Positions 18,288-27,215 are shown, counted from the stretch's first letter. The stretch is DNA of 64,000 nucleotides from Mesorhizobium sp. M9A.F.Ca.ET.002.03.1.2 (GCF_003952365.1 NZ_CP034443.1:6069001-6133000), one strand, 5' to 3'. Notes: generated by a model not told the origin, from the letters alone. A program made the numbers and translations.

Positions 18288-18761
18288 ATGGAAAATCACG
18301 AGCCGTTTCTGCGCGAGGCGATTACGCTCTCGAAATCCGCGATGGCAAACGGCGACGAACCGTTTGGCTCGGTACTGGTAAAGGACGGCGAAGTCATCCT
18401 GCGCGCCGAAAACAGCGTCTTCACCGGCCACGATATGACAAATCACGCCGAGATGAACCTGGTTAAACTGGCGGCGCAGCACTACGACCCAGCTTTTCTC
18501 GCTGACTGCACGCTCTACACCAGCACTGAGCCGTGCGCGATGTGCTCCGGGGCGATCTACTGGTCGGGTATCGGGCGTTTGGTGTTTGCGTGCTCAGAAA
18601 CGCGGCTTGGCGAGATTGCTGGGATCGGGTTGAATGTGCCTAGCCGGGCGGTGTTGCAGACCGGCGCGCGTGCCGTCACTGTGATTGGCCCGACGAACCT
18701 CGAAGACGAAGCCGCCGAAGTCCACCAGGAATTCTGGCCGAAGCATCTGGGCAAGGTTTAG
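18288..18761 (+). CDS. Nucleoside deaminase (guanine/cytosine deaminase-like)
   Basis: 157 residues from ATG 18288. An in-frame TTG 12 bases earlier is an alternative. It has the cytidine-deaminase-fold zinc site: NHAEMN gives the His ligand and catalytic Glu, and TEPCAMCSGAIYWSG gives the two Cys ligands. Overall similarity is to the GuaD/TadA-like nucleoside deaminase group that hydrolytically deaminates purine or pyrimidine bases. Monocistronic between two repeat elements. The exact base is not predictable. Confidence 0.9.
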   Translation: MENHEPFLREAITLSKSAMANGDEPFGSVLVKDGEVILRAENSVFTGHDMTNHAEMNLVKLAAQHYDPAFLADCTLYTSTEPCAMCSGAIYWSGIGRLVFACSETRLGEIAGIGLNVPSRAVLQTGARAVTVIGPTNLEDEAAEVHQEFWPKHLGKV

Positions 18762-18772
18762 ATAAGCGAGCT

Positions 18773-18850
18773 AATGCATGTCGCCCAAAAGTGCGCAGCG
18801 GTTTTGGGATAACGACATGCACAAAACAGAACTTAAAGCGCGTCGCGTGA
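18773..18850. repeat. RIME1-like element, second copy
   Basis: Starts TAATGCATGTCGCCCAAAAG. A hairpin is formed by TGCATGTCGCCCAAAA and TTTTGGGATAACGACATGCA, followed by AAACAGAACTTAAAGCGCG, as in the copy at 45.8 kb. The distal palindrome is degenerate here, so the right end is approximate. It follows the deaminase gene directly and may serve as its terminator. Confidence 0.65.
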
Positions 18851-18993
18851 AGCCCGAACATTCGGGCATTCATCGCGACCGTCCGACAGGTGCTGTCGAG
18901 CATGGACTACCTGACTGATCACGCTACCGGCGTGAATTGAGGTCCAGCGGTCGCATGCGGCCCTGGCAGAAAGATCGCGGGTCTCTTCCTATA

Positions 18994-19016
18994 AAACGGA
19001 ACGGACCGTTTCGTTT
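18994..19016. promoter_or_regulatory. TetR-type operator-like palindrome
   Basis: The 23-bp near-palindrome begins AAACGGAACGG and ends CCGTTTCGTTT around a single central base, with only a few mismatches. Sites of this form are often bound by TetR-family repressors in alphaproteobacteria. No TetR gene is next to it. It lies ~210 bp upstream of the tripartite tricarboxylate transporter operon. Confidence 0.35.
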
Positions 19017-19224
19017 ACAGGAAGAGAGTGAATGGAGATATCCGAGCAGCGCCAGGAACTCGGCGAACGTCCTCCGGCTCGATGTCACCTTTTGCACCCA
19101 TTTGCGTGGACGGTTGCGCATGATCGCAGTTTGCGGTTTGAGTCCGACTGCAATCTGCTAGCTTGCGCTAATTGTTGCTCCACGCCGCGCAACGGTGGAA
19201 TTCATACCCTAGGAGGAAATCACG

Positions 19225-20202
19225 ATGAGAAGATTTGTCGCCGTTCTGGCTGCCGCCGCGGCCGTTACGTTTTATCCGTTCGCCGCGGGCGCGCAGACCT
19301 ATCCCGAACGCGCCATCACCGTCGTGGTGCCGTTTTCGGCCGGCGGCCCGACCGACACGGTCACCCGCCTCGTCGCCGAAGCGATGTCGAAGGATCTCGG
19401 CCAGCAGGTCATCGTCGAGAATGTCGGCGGCGCCGGCGGCACGCTGGGCGCTGGCCGCGTCGCGAACGCCGAGCCGGACGGCTATACGCTGCTGCTCCAT
19501 CACATCGGCATGGCGACCAGCGCGACGCTGTACAGGAAGCTCGCATACGACACTCTGAACGCCTTCGAATATGTCGGTCTCGTCACCGAGGTGCCGATGA
19601 CGATCGTCGGCCGCAAGGATCTCGAGCCGACCGATCTGAAGGGGCTGGTCGACTACGCCAAGGCCAACAAGGATACCATCACCGTCGCCAATGCCGGCAT
19701 AGGCGCAGCCTCGCATCTGTGCGGCATGCTGTTCATGAGTGCCATCGGCACGCCGCTGGTCACCGTGCCCTACAAGGGCACCGGCCCGGCCATGACCGAT
19801 CTTCTCGGCGGTCAGGTCGACATCATGTGCGATCAGACGACCAACACCACCAAGCAGATCCAGGGCGGCACGATCAAGGCCTACGCCGTCACCTCGCCGG
19901 AACGCCTAGACGTGCTGCCCGATCTGCCGACGACGACGGAAGCTGGCCTTCCCGAGGTGCAGGTCGGCATCTGGCACGGCCTCTACGCGCCCAAGGGCAC
20001 GCCGGCCGAGGTCACCGAGCGCCTGTCGAAATCGCTTCAGGTCGCGCTTAAGGACCAGAATGTCATCGCCCGCTTCGCCGAACTCGGCACCAAGCCATCG
20101 TCCGAGGCAGACGCGACGCCGGCCGCGCTGAAGGCCAAGCTGGAGGGCGAGATCACGCGCTGGAAACCGATCATCGAAGCCGCCGGCCAGTACGCCGACT
20201 GA
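19225..20202 (+). CDS. Tripartite tricarboxylate transporter, periplasmic binding protein (TctC/Bug family)
   Basis: 325 residues with a cleavable signal (MRRFVAVLAAAAAVTFYPFA, cleavage after AGA). The mature part shows Bug-family motifs: YPERAITVVVPFSAGGPTDT, NVGGAGGTLGAGRVANAEPD and VPYKGTGPAMTDLLGGQVD. A strong AGGAGG ribosome site lies 8 bases upstream. It delivers carboxylates or related anions to the TctAB membrane pair encoded immediately downstream. Ligands in this family are diverse and cannot be read from sequence. Confidence 0.94.
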   Translation: MRRFVAVLAAAAAVTFYPFAAGAQTYPERAITVVVPFSAGGPTDTVTRLVAEAMSKDLGQQVIVENVGGAGGTLGAGRVANAEPDGYTLLLHHIGMATSATLYRKLAYDTLNAFEYVGLVTEVPMTIVGRKDLEPTDLKGLVDYAKANKDTITVANAGIGAASHLCGMLFMSAIGTPLVTVPYKGTGPAMTDLLGGQVDIMCDQTTNTTKQIQGGTIKAYAVTSPERLDVLPDLPTTTEAGLPEVQVGIWHGLYAPKGTPAEVTERLSKSLQVALKDQNVIARFAELGTKPSSEADATPAALKAKLEGEITRWKPIIEAAGQYAD

Positions 20203-20210
20203 GGTTTTCG

Positions 20211-20239
20211 GAAACGGGCGCCACCAGCGCCCCGTTTTC
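20211..20239 (+). terminator. Hairpin between tctC and tctB genes
   Basis: A GC-rich stem (GAAACGGGCGC pairing with GCGCCCCGTTTTC, one bulge) follows the binding-protein stop. Without a T tract it is more likely an mRNA-stabilising hairpin that boosts binding-protein expression than a full terminator. Confidence 0.4.
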
Positions 20240-20283
20240 GCACTGCAACGGCGTGCCCGCGGCGCGGGCCTGGGAGGAACGTC

Positions 20284-20757
20284 ATGAAACCTTTCGCAAT
20301 CGACACGACCAACGGCATATGCGCGGTGCTGTTCATCTTTCTCGGCGGATTTTTCGCGCTGCAGTCGCTCGGCCTCGAAATCGGCACCGCCTTCCGCATG
20401 GGGCCGGGCTATTTCCCTCTGGTCCTGGCGATCGTGCTCATTCTGCTTGGCGCTGTTATCCTCGTCCAGGCAGTGCGGTTCGAGAGCGAGCCGATCGGCC
20501 ATATAGCCTGGCGCGGCATGCTGTTCATCCTCCCTGCCCCGATCTTCTTCGGCCTGACCGTGCGCGGCCTGGGCTTCATCCCCTCGATCTTCCTGACGGC
20601 GCTGATCGCATCCTTTGCCAGCGGCCGCATGAGGCCATTGACCGCGCTCGTGCTCTCCGTCGGCCTGACGCTGTTTGCGTTCCTCGTCTTCAGCTATGCG
20701 CTCGGCCTGCCGTTCCGGCGCTTCGGCCCCTGGCTGGCTCCATGGCTGACATTGTGA
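20284..20757 (+). CDS. Tripartite tricarboxylate transporter, small membrane subunit (TctB)
   Basis: 157 residues with four membrane helices, beginning MKPFAIDTTNGICAVLFIFL and containing RMGPGYFPLVLAIVLILLG, the TctB family hallmark. It partners the large TctA subunit 4 bp downstream. A GGAGG ribosome site precedes it. Confidence 0.92.
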   Translation: MKPFAIDTTNGICAVLFIFLGGFFALQSLGLEIGTAFRMGPGYFPLVLAIVLILLGAVILVQAVRFESEPIGHIAWRGMLFILPAPIFFGLTVRGLGFIPSIFLTALIASFASGRMRPLTALVLSVGLTLFAFLVFSYALGLPFRRFGPWLAPWLTL

Positions 20758-20761
20758 GGGG

Positions 20762-22276
20762 ATGAACATGGAACTCCTCGACAACCTCGCGCTCGGCTTT
20801 TCGACGGCGACGACCCTCTGGAACCTGCTGTTCTGCCTGATCGGCGTCATTCTCGGCACGCTGATCGGCGTCCTGCCCGGCATCGGTGCCACCGCGACCA
20901 TCGCCATGCTGTTGCCGATCACCTTCCAGATCGGCGACCCGGTCTCTTCCCTGATCATGCTCGCCGGCATCTATTACGGCGCGCAATATGGCGGCTCGAC
21001 CACCGCCATCCTCATCAACATGCCCGGCGAATCCTCTTCCGCCGTCACCGCAATCGACGGCTACCAGATGGCCAGGAACGGCCGCGCCGGGGCGGCACTC
21101 GCCATCGCGGCCATTGGCTCATTCTTCGCCGGCACGGTGTCGACCTTCCTCGTCGCCATCTTTGCCCCGCCGCTGACGGCGATCGCGCTGCAATTCGGCG
21201 CCGCCGAGTATTTTTCGCTGATGATCGTCGGCCTCGTCTCGTCCGTCGCGCTCGCCCACGGCTCGATTGTCAAGGCGCTGGCGATGGTCGTGCTCGGCCT
21301 GCTGCTCGGCATTGTCGGCACCGACATCTATACCGGCACGCCGCGCTTCACGCTCGGCATCCGCGAATATGCCGACGGGCTGAATTTCGTCGCGGTGGCG
21401 GTCGGCGTCTTCGGCGTCGCCGAGATACTGCGCAACCTCGAAAACGAGCACGAGCGCTCCGTGATGATCCGAAGGGTCTCCGGCCTTATGCCGACCCGCG
21501 AGGACTTTCGGCGCATGGCGGCGCCCATCGTGCGCGGAACGATCATCGGTTCGGCGCTCGGCATCCTGCCGGGAGGCGGCGCGATCCTTGCAGCCTTCGC
21601 CTCCTACACGGTCGAAAAGCGTGTATCGAAGAACCCGGGGGAATTCGGCAAGGGCGCGATCGAAGGCGTCGCCGGGCCGGAATCGGCCAACAATGCCGGC
21701 GCCCAGACCTCCTTCATCCCGATGCTGACGCTCGGCATTCCGGCCAACCCGGTCATGGCGCTGATGATCGGCGCGATGATCATCCAGGGCATCGTGCCCG
21801 GCCCCAATGTCGCGATCGAACAGCCGGCGCTGTTTTGGGGCATCATCGCCTCGATGTGGATCGGCAATCTGATGCTGATCGTCTTGAACCTGCCGCTGAT
21901 CGGGCTTTGGGTGAAGCTCCTGACGATCCCCTATTACGTGCTCTTCCCGATTATCATGGCGTTCTGCTCGATCGGCGTTTACAGCGTCAACACCAACATC
22001 TACGACCTCTACGCCGTCGCCTTCTTCGGCTTCCTCGGCTACCTCCTGACCAAGCTGCGCTGCGAACCCGCGCCGCTGCTGCTCGGCTTCGTGCTCGGCC
22101 CGCTGCTCGAGGAAAACCTGCGCCGCGCCATGATTCTCTCGCGCGGCGACCCGAGCACCTTCATGACGAGACCGATCAGCGCCGGCCTGCTCGTGATCGC
22201 GCTCGCCGTGCTCGCCATCGTCTTCCTGCCCGCGGTCAAGAAGAAGCGCGAAGAGGTGTTTGTGGAGGAGAATTAG
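20762..22276 (+). CDS. Tripartite tricarboxylate transporter, large membrane subunit (TctA)
   Basis: 504 residues with about twelve membrane segments. Family motifs are LIGVLPGIGATATIAMLLPI (~35-54), MLAGIYYGAQYGGSTTAILI and LGIPANPVMALMIGAMII. It is the channel component, driven by the proton or sodium gradient. Last gene of the tctCBA operon. The operon converges on a relic and on the agmatinase operon of the opposite strand, so the two units abut at ~22280. Confidence 0.95.
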   Translation: MNMELLDNLALGFSTATTLWNLLFCLIGVILGTLIGVLPGIGATATIAMLLPITFQIGDPVSSLIMLAGIYYGAQYGGSTTAILINMPGESSSAVTAIDGYQMARNGRAGAALAIAAIGSFFAGTVSTFLVAIFAPPLTAIALQFGAAEYFSLMIVGLVSSVALAHGSIVKALAMVVLGLLLGIVGTDIYTGTPRFTLGIREYADGLNFVAVAVGVFGVAEILRNLENEHERSVMIRRVSGLMPTREDFRRMAAPIVRGTIIGSALGILPGGGAILAAFASYTVEKRVSKNPGEFGKGAIEGVAGPESANNAGAQTSFIPMLTLGIPANPVMALMIGAMIIQGIVPGPNVAIEQPALFWGIIASMWIGNLMLIVLNLPLIGLWVKLLTIPYYVLFPIIMAFCSIGVYSVNTNIYDLYAVAFFGFLGYLLTKLRCEPAPLLLGFVLGPLLEENLRRAMILSRGDPSTFMTRPISAGLLVIALAVLAIVFLPAVKKKREEVFVEEN

Positions 22277-22282
22277 CGAAAG

Positions 22283-22387
22283 TCACGCGGCCGCCTCTCT
22301 ACTGCGGCGGCCGATGCGGGCCCCGGTTTCCGAATCGAACAGGAAGACGGCGGAGTCCTGGAAGGTGATGCCGATCGGCTCATCCAT
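22283..22387 (-). pseudogene. 3' relic of a UgpC/MalK-type ABC ATPase gene
   Basis: A 34-codon reverse-strand frame encodes MDEPIGITFQDSAVFLFDSE followed by TGARIGRRSREAAA and a stop. It reads like the extreme C-terminus of sugar ABC ATPases (compare the ...[20 protein letters not shown] tail at 34.9 kb). Nothing of the nucleotide-binding domain precedes it: the frame runs straight into the 3' end of the agmatinase gene, whose stop it overlaps. It looks like the scar of a deletion that joined the agmatinase to the tail of a lost transporter gene. Confidence 0.5.
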
Positions 22388-23348
22388 GTCGAACCCTGCC
22401 TGCAGCGACAGACCCGGCAATCACGCACAGCAGCTCGAACATCATCGTCGCCCCCGCAAGCGCCGTCATCCCGCCAAGATCGAACGGCGGTGCCACTTCC
22501 ACGACATCGGCGCCGACTATGGTCACAGTGTCGAGAAGGCGGACCATTTCCTGCGCTTCGCGGGTGGTGAAGCCGCCAAGCTCGGGGGTGCCGGTGCCGG
22601 GCGCCATCGAAGGGTCGATGCAGTCGATGTCGAAGGTCACATAGGTGGGACCGCTGCCGACGATTCCACGTGCCTCTTCCATGACGCTGGCAGCACCTCG
22701 CCGGACGAACTCCTCCATGTAGATGATGCGGATGCCCTGAGCGACGGCCCAATCATGCTCGTTGGGCTCGTAGATGGAACCGCGGATGCCGATCTGGACG
22801 ACACGTTTGGGATCGAGCAGGCCCTCTTCGATGGCCCGCCGGAAAGGTGTGCCATGCGTGTAGGGATTGTCGCCGAAATAGCGGTCGTTGGTGTCGGAAT
22901 GCGCGTCGAAATGGACCATGCCGACCGGCGCATTGCGCGCGACCGCGCGCAGCACCGGCAGCGTCGTCAGATGATCGCCGCCGGCGGCAAGCGGAATGGC
23001 GCCTGCCGCGACAATCGCCGCGATGCCGTCCTCGATGCGCTTCAAGCCGTCCAGGAGGTTGATCGGATTGACCGACAGGTCGCCGACATCGGCAACGTTG
23101 GCAATGCTGAAAGGCTCGGTTCCCGAGACGTGATGGGTCCGGCGCATCAGGCTCGACTGGTTCCGGATCTCGCGCGGACCGTGGCGCGCGCCGGCGCGGT
23201 TTGTCGTGCCGCCATCCCACGGTATGCCGACGAGTGCGATGTCCAACCCCTCGGCACTTGGCACGGCCGGCAGTCTCATGAAGGTCGAAAGCCCGGCGAA
23301 GCGGGGAACGGCGGCGGCGTCGACCGGCTGGAAGAAATTGCTGTTCAT
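22380..23348 (-). CDS. speB: Agmatinase-family ureohydrolase
   Basis: 322 residues. The Mn ligands are in GGDH, MVHFDAHSDTNDRYFG and YVTFDIDCIDPSMAPGTGTP, the complete ureohydrolase signature. N-terminal IALVGIPWDGGTTNRAGARH is typical of agmatinases and guanidinobutyrases. It hydrolyses a guanidino compound to urea plus amine. The last residues (AAGRVRHG) run into the relic downstream and may be non-native. First-reaction substrate is uncertain: the creatininase-family neighbour suggests a guanidino or cyclic amide pathway rather than polyamine synthesis. Gene symbol by family only. Confidence 0.88.
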   Translation of the reverse strand: MNSNFFQPVDAAAVPRFAGLSTFMRLPAVPSAEGLDIALVGIPWDGGTTNRAGARHGPREIRNQSSLMRRTHHVSGTEPFSIANVADVGDLSVNPINLLDGLKRIEDGIAAIVAAGAIPLAAGGDHLTTLPVLRAVARNAPVGMVHFDAHSDTNDRYFGDNPYTHGTPFRRAIEEGLLDPKRVVQIGIRGSIYEPNEHDWAVAQGIRIIYMEEFVRRGAASVMEEARGIVGSGPTYVTFDIDCIDPSMAPGTGTPELGGFTTREAQEMVRLLDTVTIVGADVVEVAPPFDLGGMTALAGATMMFELLCVIAGSVAAGRVRHG

Positions 23349-23360
23349 GTTGTCGTCACC

Positions 23361-24131
23361 TCAGGAAAATTCATGTTTGACGATGTCGGCGAGCCGCGTC
23401 TCGCAGTCGTCGAGCAGCCACCGGCCCTTTTCCGCCGACGAGCCCTCGGTCAACGACAGCACGCCGGACGGCGGCACGTCCTCGGCCGGCCAGGGATAGC
23501 GGTCATAGGGCTTGAATTGCGCCGGACCGTCATGCAGCGCCTTGCCGAGGTCGACGAGCTCCGGGCGCAGCGCCAGCATCATCGACGTCTCGATCACGCT
23601 CGCATGCTCCAGTTCGATGCCGGGATAGCCATCGGGGAACACTTTCGCCAGCGTTTCGCCGCGCACCATGTCCCAGTGGTCGACGCGCAGGATCGTCAGG
23701 TCCGTCGCGCGTTCGCGGCCGATGGCATCGAGCGCCAGTTCGATGCCTTCGATGGACGGGCCGATATTCTCGTAATGGCCGTTGAGCACGACGATGCGTC
23801 GGACCTTCTGGCGATACAGGTCGCAGATCACATCCTTGACCAGAAGCGAGAAAGTCTGTGCCGTGATGTTGATCGTGCCGGGAAAGGCCGGGCCGCCGCC
23901 TGACCTGGGCTGCGAGCGATTGCCGTAGGCGATCGTCGGCGCCACCAGGCCGCCGACCTGCGCCGCCACCCTTTCAGCGATGGCGGTCGGGATCACCACA
24001 TCGACGTTCATCGCCATATGGTGGCCGTGCTGTTCGGTCGCGCCGAGCGGCAGGAAGACGGCAGCGCCGGCGGCGATCCGCTTCTGGGCTTCGGGCCACG
24101 GCAGTTCAGCGAGGAAAACGCGGTCTTCCAT
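23361..24131 (-). CDS. Creatininase-family amidohydrolase
   Basis: 256 residues from ATG 24131, which lies seven bases after a GAGGAG ribosome site. Family motifs: AVFLPLGATEQHGHHMAMNV contains the metal-binding Glu-His pair, followed by an Asp. Next come GGGPAFPGTINI, VVLNGHYEN (with the second His) and EHASVIETSMML. Members hydrolyse cyclic amides or formamides (creatinine, mycofactocin-type and pterin-type substrates). It is 12 bp upstream of the agmatinase gene in the same operon, supporting a shared guanidino/amide catabolic route. Confidence 0.9.
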   Translation of the reverse strand: MEDRVFLAELPWPEAQKRIAAGAAVFLPLGATEQHGHHMAMNVDVVIPTAIAERVAAQVGGLVAPTIAYGNRSQPRSGGGPAFPGTINITAQTFSLLVKDVICDLYRQKVRRIVVLNGHYENIGPSIEGIELALDAIGRERATDLTILRVDHWDMVRGETLAKVFPDGYPGIELEHASVIETSMMLALRPELVDLGKALHDGPAQFKPYDRYPWPAEDVPPSGVLSLTEGSSAEKGRWLLDDCETRLADIVKHEFS

Positions 24132-24141
24132 GATCATCTCC

Positions 24142-24849
24142 TCAAAGCATCGCCGCGCCGCCATTGGCGCCCAGGCATTGTCCGGTGAAAAAAGTCGCGC
24201 CGGGGCCGGCCAGGAACACCACCGCGGCAGCGATTTCATCCGGCCGTCCGATCCGCCCCAGCGGGTGTGTCGTCTCCAGCGCGCGCTGGCTCTCGGTCAG
24301 CGCTTCGAAGCCGAGAAGCGGCGTGTCGGTCGGCCCGGGCGCCACGGCGTTGACCAGGATGCGGGGTGCAAGTTCGCGTGCCCAGGAACGGGTAAGGCCG
24401 AGCAACGCCGCCTTCGTCGCGCAGTAGACCGAGGCGCCAGACCGGCCGAGATAGGCGAGCTCGGAGGCGATGTTGATGATGCGTCCGCCATCGGGAAGAT
24501 ACGGCAAGACTTCCCGTGCCACGATGATCGCGCCCCGCACATTGACGGCGAACATGCGGTCGACATGGTCGAGCGAGATCTCGCCAAGCGGCGCTTCCTG
24601 GAGAATGCCGGCATTGTTGACGAGGATGTCATAGCCACCGATCCGATCCGTGCCCCGCCCGACCGCGGCAATGATCTCGGTCTCGCTGGCGAGGTCGCAG
24701 GCAAGAATGGGGATATCGCCCTCGGACACAGCGAGATCCAGCCCGAGAACCGTCGCCCCGGCCTCGCGCAAGGCGTGCGCGGTCGCGCGGCCGATGCCGC
24801 TGGCCGCGCCAGTGACCAGCGCGCGTTTTCCGTGGAACGGGCTTACCAA
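24142..24849 (-). CDS. SDR-family oxidoreductase
   Basis: 235 residues. The start chosen is TTG 24849 (then VSPFHGKRALVTGAASGIGR), since the longer upstream frame overlaps the preceding SDR out of phase. The TTG overlaps that gene's stop by 7 bp, giving coupling. TGAASGIG cofactor loop, NNAG at ~79, catalytic SVYCATKAAL (Y-x3-K), then NAVAPGPTDTPLL. It probably oxidises or reduces an intermediate of the same catabolic operon. Confidence 0.88.
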   Translation of the reverse strand: MVSPFHGKRALVTGAASGIGRATAHALREAGATVLGLDLAVSEGDIPILACDLASETEIIAAVGRGTDRIGGYDILVNNAGILQEAPLGEISLDHVDRMFAVNVRGAIIVAREVLPYLPDGGRIINIASELAYLGRSGASVYCATKAALLGLTRSWARELAPRILVNAVAPGPTDTPLLGFEALTESQRALETTHPLGRIGRPDEIAAAVVFLAGPGATFFTGQCLGANGGAAML

Positions 24850-25598
24850 GGCACTTCTCCCCTGTCGACGCCGAGCGACTGCCCGGTGATGTTGGCCGCG
24901 AGATCCGACGCCAGGAAGAGATAGGTGCCGGCCATGTCGGCCGGCTCCATCAGACCCGGCAGGGCCTGTGCACCGACGATGCTTTCGAGCAGCGCTGCCT
25001 CGCTGACGGCGTCTCTCTCGGCCATGCGGCCGAGTGAGCGCATCGACGCATCCGTGCGCACCCATCCCGGACAGACCGCATTGACGCGGATGCCCCTGCC
25101 CCCAAGTTCCTTGGCCCAGGTCTTCGTCAGGCCGATGATGGCGTGCTTCGAGGCGACATAGGCGCCGAACTGCGCCTCGGCGACGCGGCCCCAGATCGAT
25201 GCAGTGTTGACGATCGAACCGCCGGCCTGCATGCGCGGCAGGGCACGCGCCGTGACGAGGGCCGTGCCGATGATATTGATCTCGATGATGCGCCGGAAGG
25301 CGGCTTCGACATCGTCGCCGCTGTCGGTGATCGGCGTCATCAGTTCGAGGCCGGCATTGTTGATGAGCACGTCTATGCGAGCGACAGGTTCGAGCGCCGC
25401 CGTGACAGCCGCACGATCGGCAATGTCGGCCTGCGTGCCGCTGGCGCCCAATTCACGCGCCCGTTCATGCACCGCGGTGTCGTTCGCGATCAGATGCAGG
25501 CTGGCGCCGGCCTGCGCGAAGCCCTTCGCGATGCCGAGGCCGATGCCACGGCTGGCCCCGGTGATCACGACGAACTTTCCGGAGAAGGACAGGCTCAT
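24843..25598 (-). CDS. SDR-family oxidoreductase
   Basis: 251 residues from ATG 25598, which overlaps the stop of the upstream ABC ATPase by 4 bp. Motifs: VVITGASRGIGLGIAKGFAQ, DVLINNAGLE, catalytic Y-x3-K in AYVASKHAII, and NAVCPGWVRTDASM. It is a separate gene from the following SDR, with which it shares only family-level similarity. Two consecutive SDRs suggest successive oxidations of an alcohol-containing substrate. Confidence 0.9.
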   Translation of the reverse strand: MSLSFSGKFVVITGASRGIGLGIAKGFAQAGASLHLIANDTAVHERARELGASGTQADIADRAAVTAALEPVARIDVLINNAGLELMTPITDSGDDVEAAFRRIIEINIIGTALVTARALPRMQAGGSIVNTASIWGRVAEAQFGAYVASKHAIIGLTKTWAKELGGRGIRVNAVCPGWVRTDASMRSLGRMAERDAVSEAALLESIVGAQALPGLMEPADMAGTYLFLASDLAANITGQSLGVDRGEVPW

Positions 25599-26368
25599 AC
25601 GACCGCTCCGGTCTCGTTGCGGATCAGATGCAGGACCTTGTTGCGCAGCTCGAAGAATTTCTGCGTTTCCCGGATCTCCAGTGGCCGTTGCGGACCAAGC
25701 TCGGCCGCCACGTCGATGTCGGCCACGACCGTGGCCGGCCGGCGCGAAAACAGGATGATCCGGTCGGCAAGGAATACCGCTTCCTCCACGTCGTGGGTGA
25801 CGAAGATGATGGTCTTTTCCTCGCGGATCTGGATCTGCCGCAGCTCGACCTGAAGCCGCTCGCGCGTCAGCGCGTCGAGCGCGCCGAAAGGCTCGTCCAT
25901 CAACAGCACGTCCGAACCAGCTGCGAGCGTGCGCGCTATCGCCACGCGCTGGCGCATGCCGCCCGAAATCCGGTTCGGATAGGAGCCGGCGAAGTCGGCA
26001 AGGCCGAACAATTCGAGATAATGGCGCATCCGCTCGACCTTCTCGGCCGCGCCAAGATCCTTCCTGTAGCGCATGCCGAAGGCAATGTTCTTCTCGACGG
26101 TCAGCCAGGGAAACGACGAATAGGACTGGAACACCATACCGCGCCGGCGATCCGGCCCGACAATTTCTTCGCCGCCGAGCAGGATCGAACCCGAGCTCGG
26201 TTCGTCGAGGCCGCCGACCATCCGCATCAAGGTTGTTTTGCCGCAACCCGATGGGCCGAGGAAGACCACGAGCGAATTGCGGTCGAGGCCAAGATCGGTT
26301 TTTCGCACGACATCGACCGGGCCGAAGGACTTGGCCGTATCGAGGAACTGAACGTAGCGGCTCGCCAT
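25595..26368 (-). CDS. ABC transporter ATPase (nitrate/sulfonate/taurine type)
   Basis: 257 residues. Walker A GPSGCGKTTL (~39), signature ISGGMRQRVAIARTLA, Walker B VLLMDEPFGALDALTRE and H-loop FVTHDVEEAVFLADR: the complete SsuB/TauB pattern. The operon runs binding protein, permease, ATPase, two SDRs, creatininase, agmatinase, all on the reverse strand with short gaps or overlaps. The importer therefore probably brings in the compound that these enzymes degrade. Confidence 0.93.
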   Translation of the reverse strand: MASRYVQFLDTAKSFGPVDVVRKTDLGLDRNSLVVFLGPSGCGKTTLMRMVGGLDEPSSGSILLGGEEIVGPDRRRGMVFQSYSSFPWLTVEKNIAFGMRYRKDLGAAEKVERMRHYLELFGLADFAGSYPNRISGGMRQRVAIARTLAAGSDVLLMDEPFGALDALTRERLQVELRQIQIREEKTIIFVTHDVEEAVFLADRIILFSRRPATVVADIDVAAELGPQRPLEIRETQKFFELRNKVLHLIRNETGAVV

Positions 26369-26378
26369 GACCTGCCCC

Positions 26379-27215
26379 TCACAGATACCGGAAAAGCCGG
26401 CGGTGAAGCAGGCGAAGCAGTTGGTCGGTGACGAGGCCGATCAGCCCGATAACGACGACGCCAGCCATCACTTCGGGCGTTTTGACGAAGCGGCGCGCCG
26501 TCCAGATCACGTAGCCGATGCCGGAATCGGCCGCGACGATCTCGGCGATGATCAGATAGGTCCAGCACCAGCCGAGCGTGATCCTGAGATTGTCGATCAG
26601 CGTCGGCCCCATCCAGCGCAAGGCGACATCGGTCATCACCTGCCTCGAACTGGCGCCGACGGTGCGGGCGACCTCGACGAACTCCTGCGGCACCCGCCGC
26701 ATGTCGTCGGCCACCAGAAGCACGAGCTGGAAGAACGTGCCCAGCCAGAGCAGGAAGATCTTGGTCTCCTCGCCGACACCGAACCAGATGATGGACAGCG
26801 GCACAAGTGCGGGAACCGGAAGATAGCGGATGAAATCGATCATCGGCTCGAGTGCGGCTCCGACGATCCGGTAGCTGCTCATCATGATGCCGATCGGGAT
26901 GGCCATGGCCGCGGCGAGCAGGAAGGCGATCCACACACGCGCGGTCGATACCACGACGTGCCAGACGAGGTTCTGCTCGGTCAGCATTGTCCACAAGGCG
27001 ATGACGACGCGGCTCGGCGAGGGGAGAAATTGCGGCGCGATGACGCCCGCGCGCGCCGCCAGCTCCCAACCCGCGACGATCAGGGCGGCCGCCGCGACGC
27101 TGACGGCGGATTCCGCCATCGGCGAAGCCCGGCCGCGGAAAACAAAAAGACTGCTGAACAAGATTGCTATCCCCGGATGGTCGAAACAACGGCCGTCGCT
27201 GACGGCTGCCGGCAT
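26379..27215 (-). CDS. ABC transporter permease (SsuC/TauC type)
   Basis: Up to 278 residues with six membrane helices. The family motif is VIAPQFLPSPSRVVIALWTM, and the ATPase-contacting EAA loop is FVEVARTVGASSRQVMTDVA. The start is uncertain. ATG 27215 gives an unusual N-terminus, ATG 27119 (MAESAVSVAAAALIVAGWEL) gives 246 residues, and a TTG near 27163 with a GGGGA ribosome site is also plausible. The stop is 10 bp before the ATPase gene. Confidence 0.88.
   Translation of the reverse strand: MPAAVSDGRCFDHPGIAILFSSLFVFRGRASPMAESAVSVAAAALIVAGWELAARAGVIAPQFLPSPSRVVIALWTMLTEQNLVWHVVVSTARVWIAFLLAAAMAIPIGIMMSSYRIVGAALEPMIDFIRYLPVPALVPLSIIWFGVGEETKIFLLWLGTFFQLVLLVADDMRRVPQEFVEVARTVGASSRQVMTDVALRWMGPTLIDNLRITLGWCWTYLIIAEIVAADSGIGYVIWTARRFVKTPEVMAGVVVIGLIGLVTDQLLRLLHRRLFRYL

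Larger units (their letters stand above)
18762..19224. other. Gene-free intergenic region with repeat and operator-like palindrome
   Basis: 463 bases without a convincing gene. It holds a RIME1-like repeat (about 18773-18850) and a near-palindromic 23-mer at 18994-19016. It also holds a weak promoter candidate TTTGAG-N16-TAGCTT ahead of the tripartite transporter gene at 19225. A frame starting at 19032 runs into the transporter gene in another phase and is not protein-like. Confidence 0.5.
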
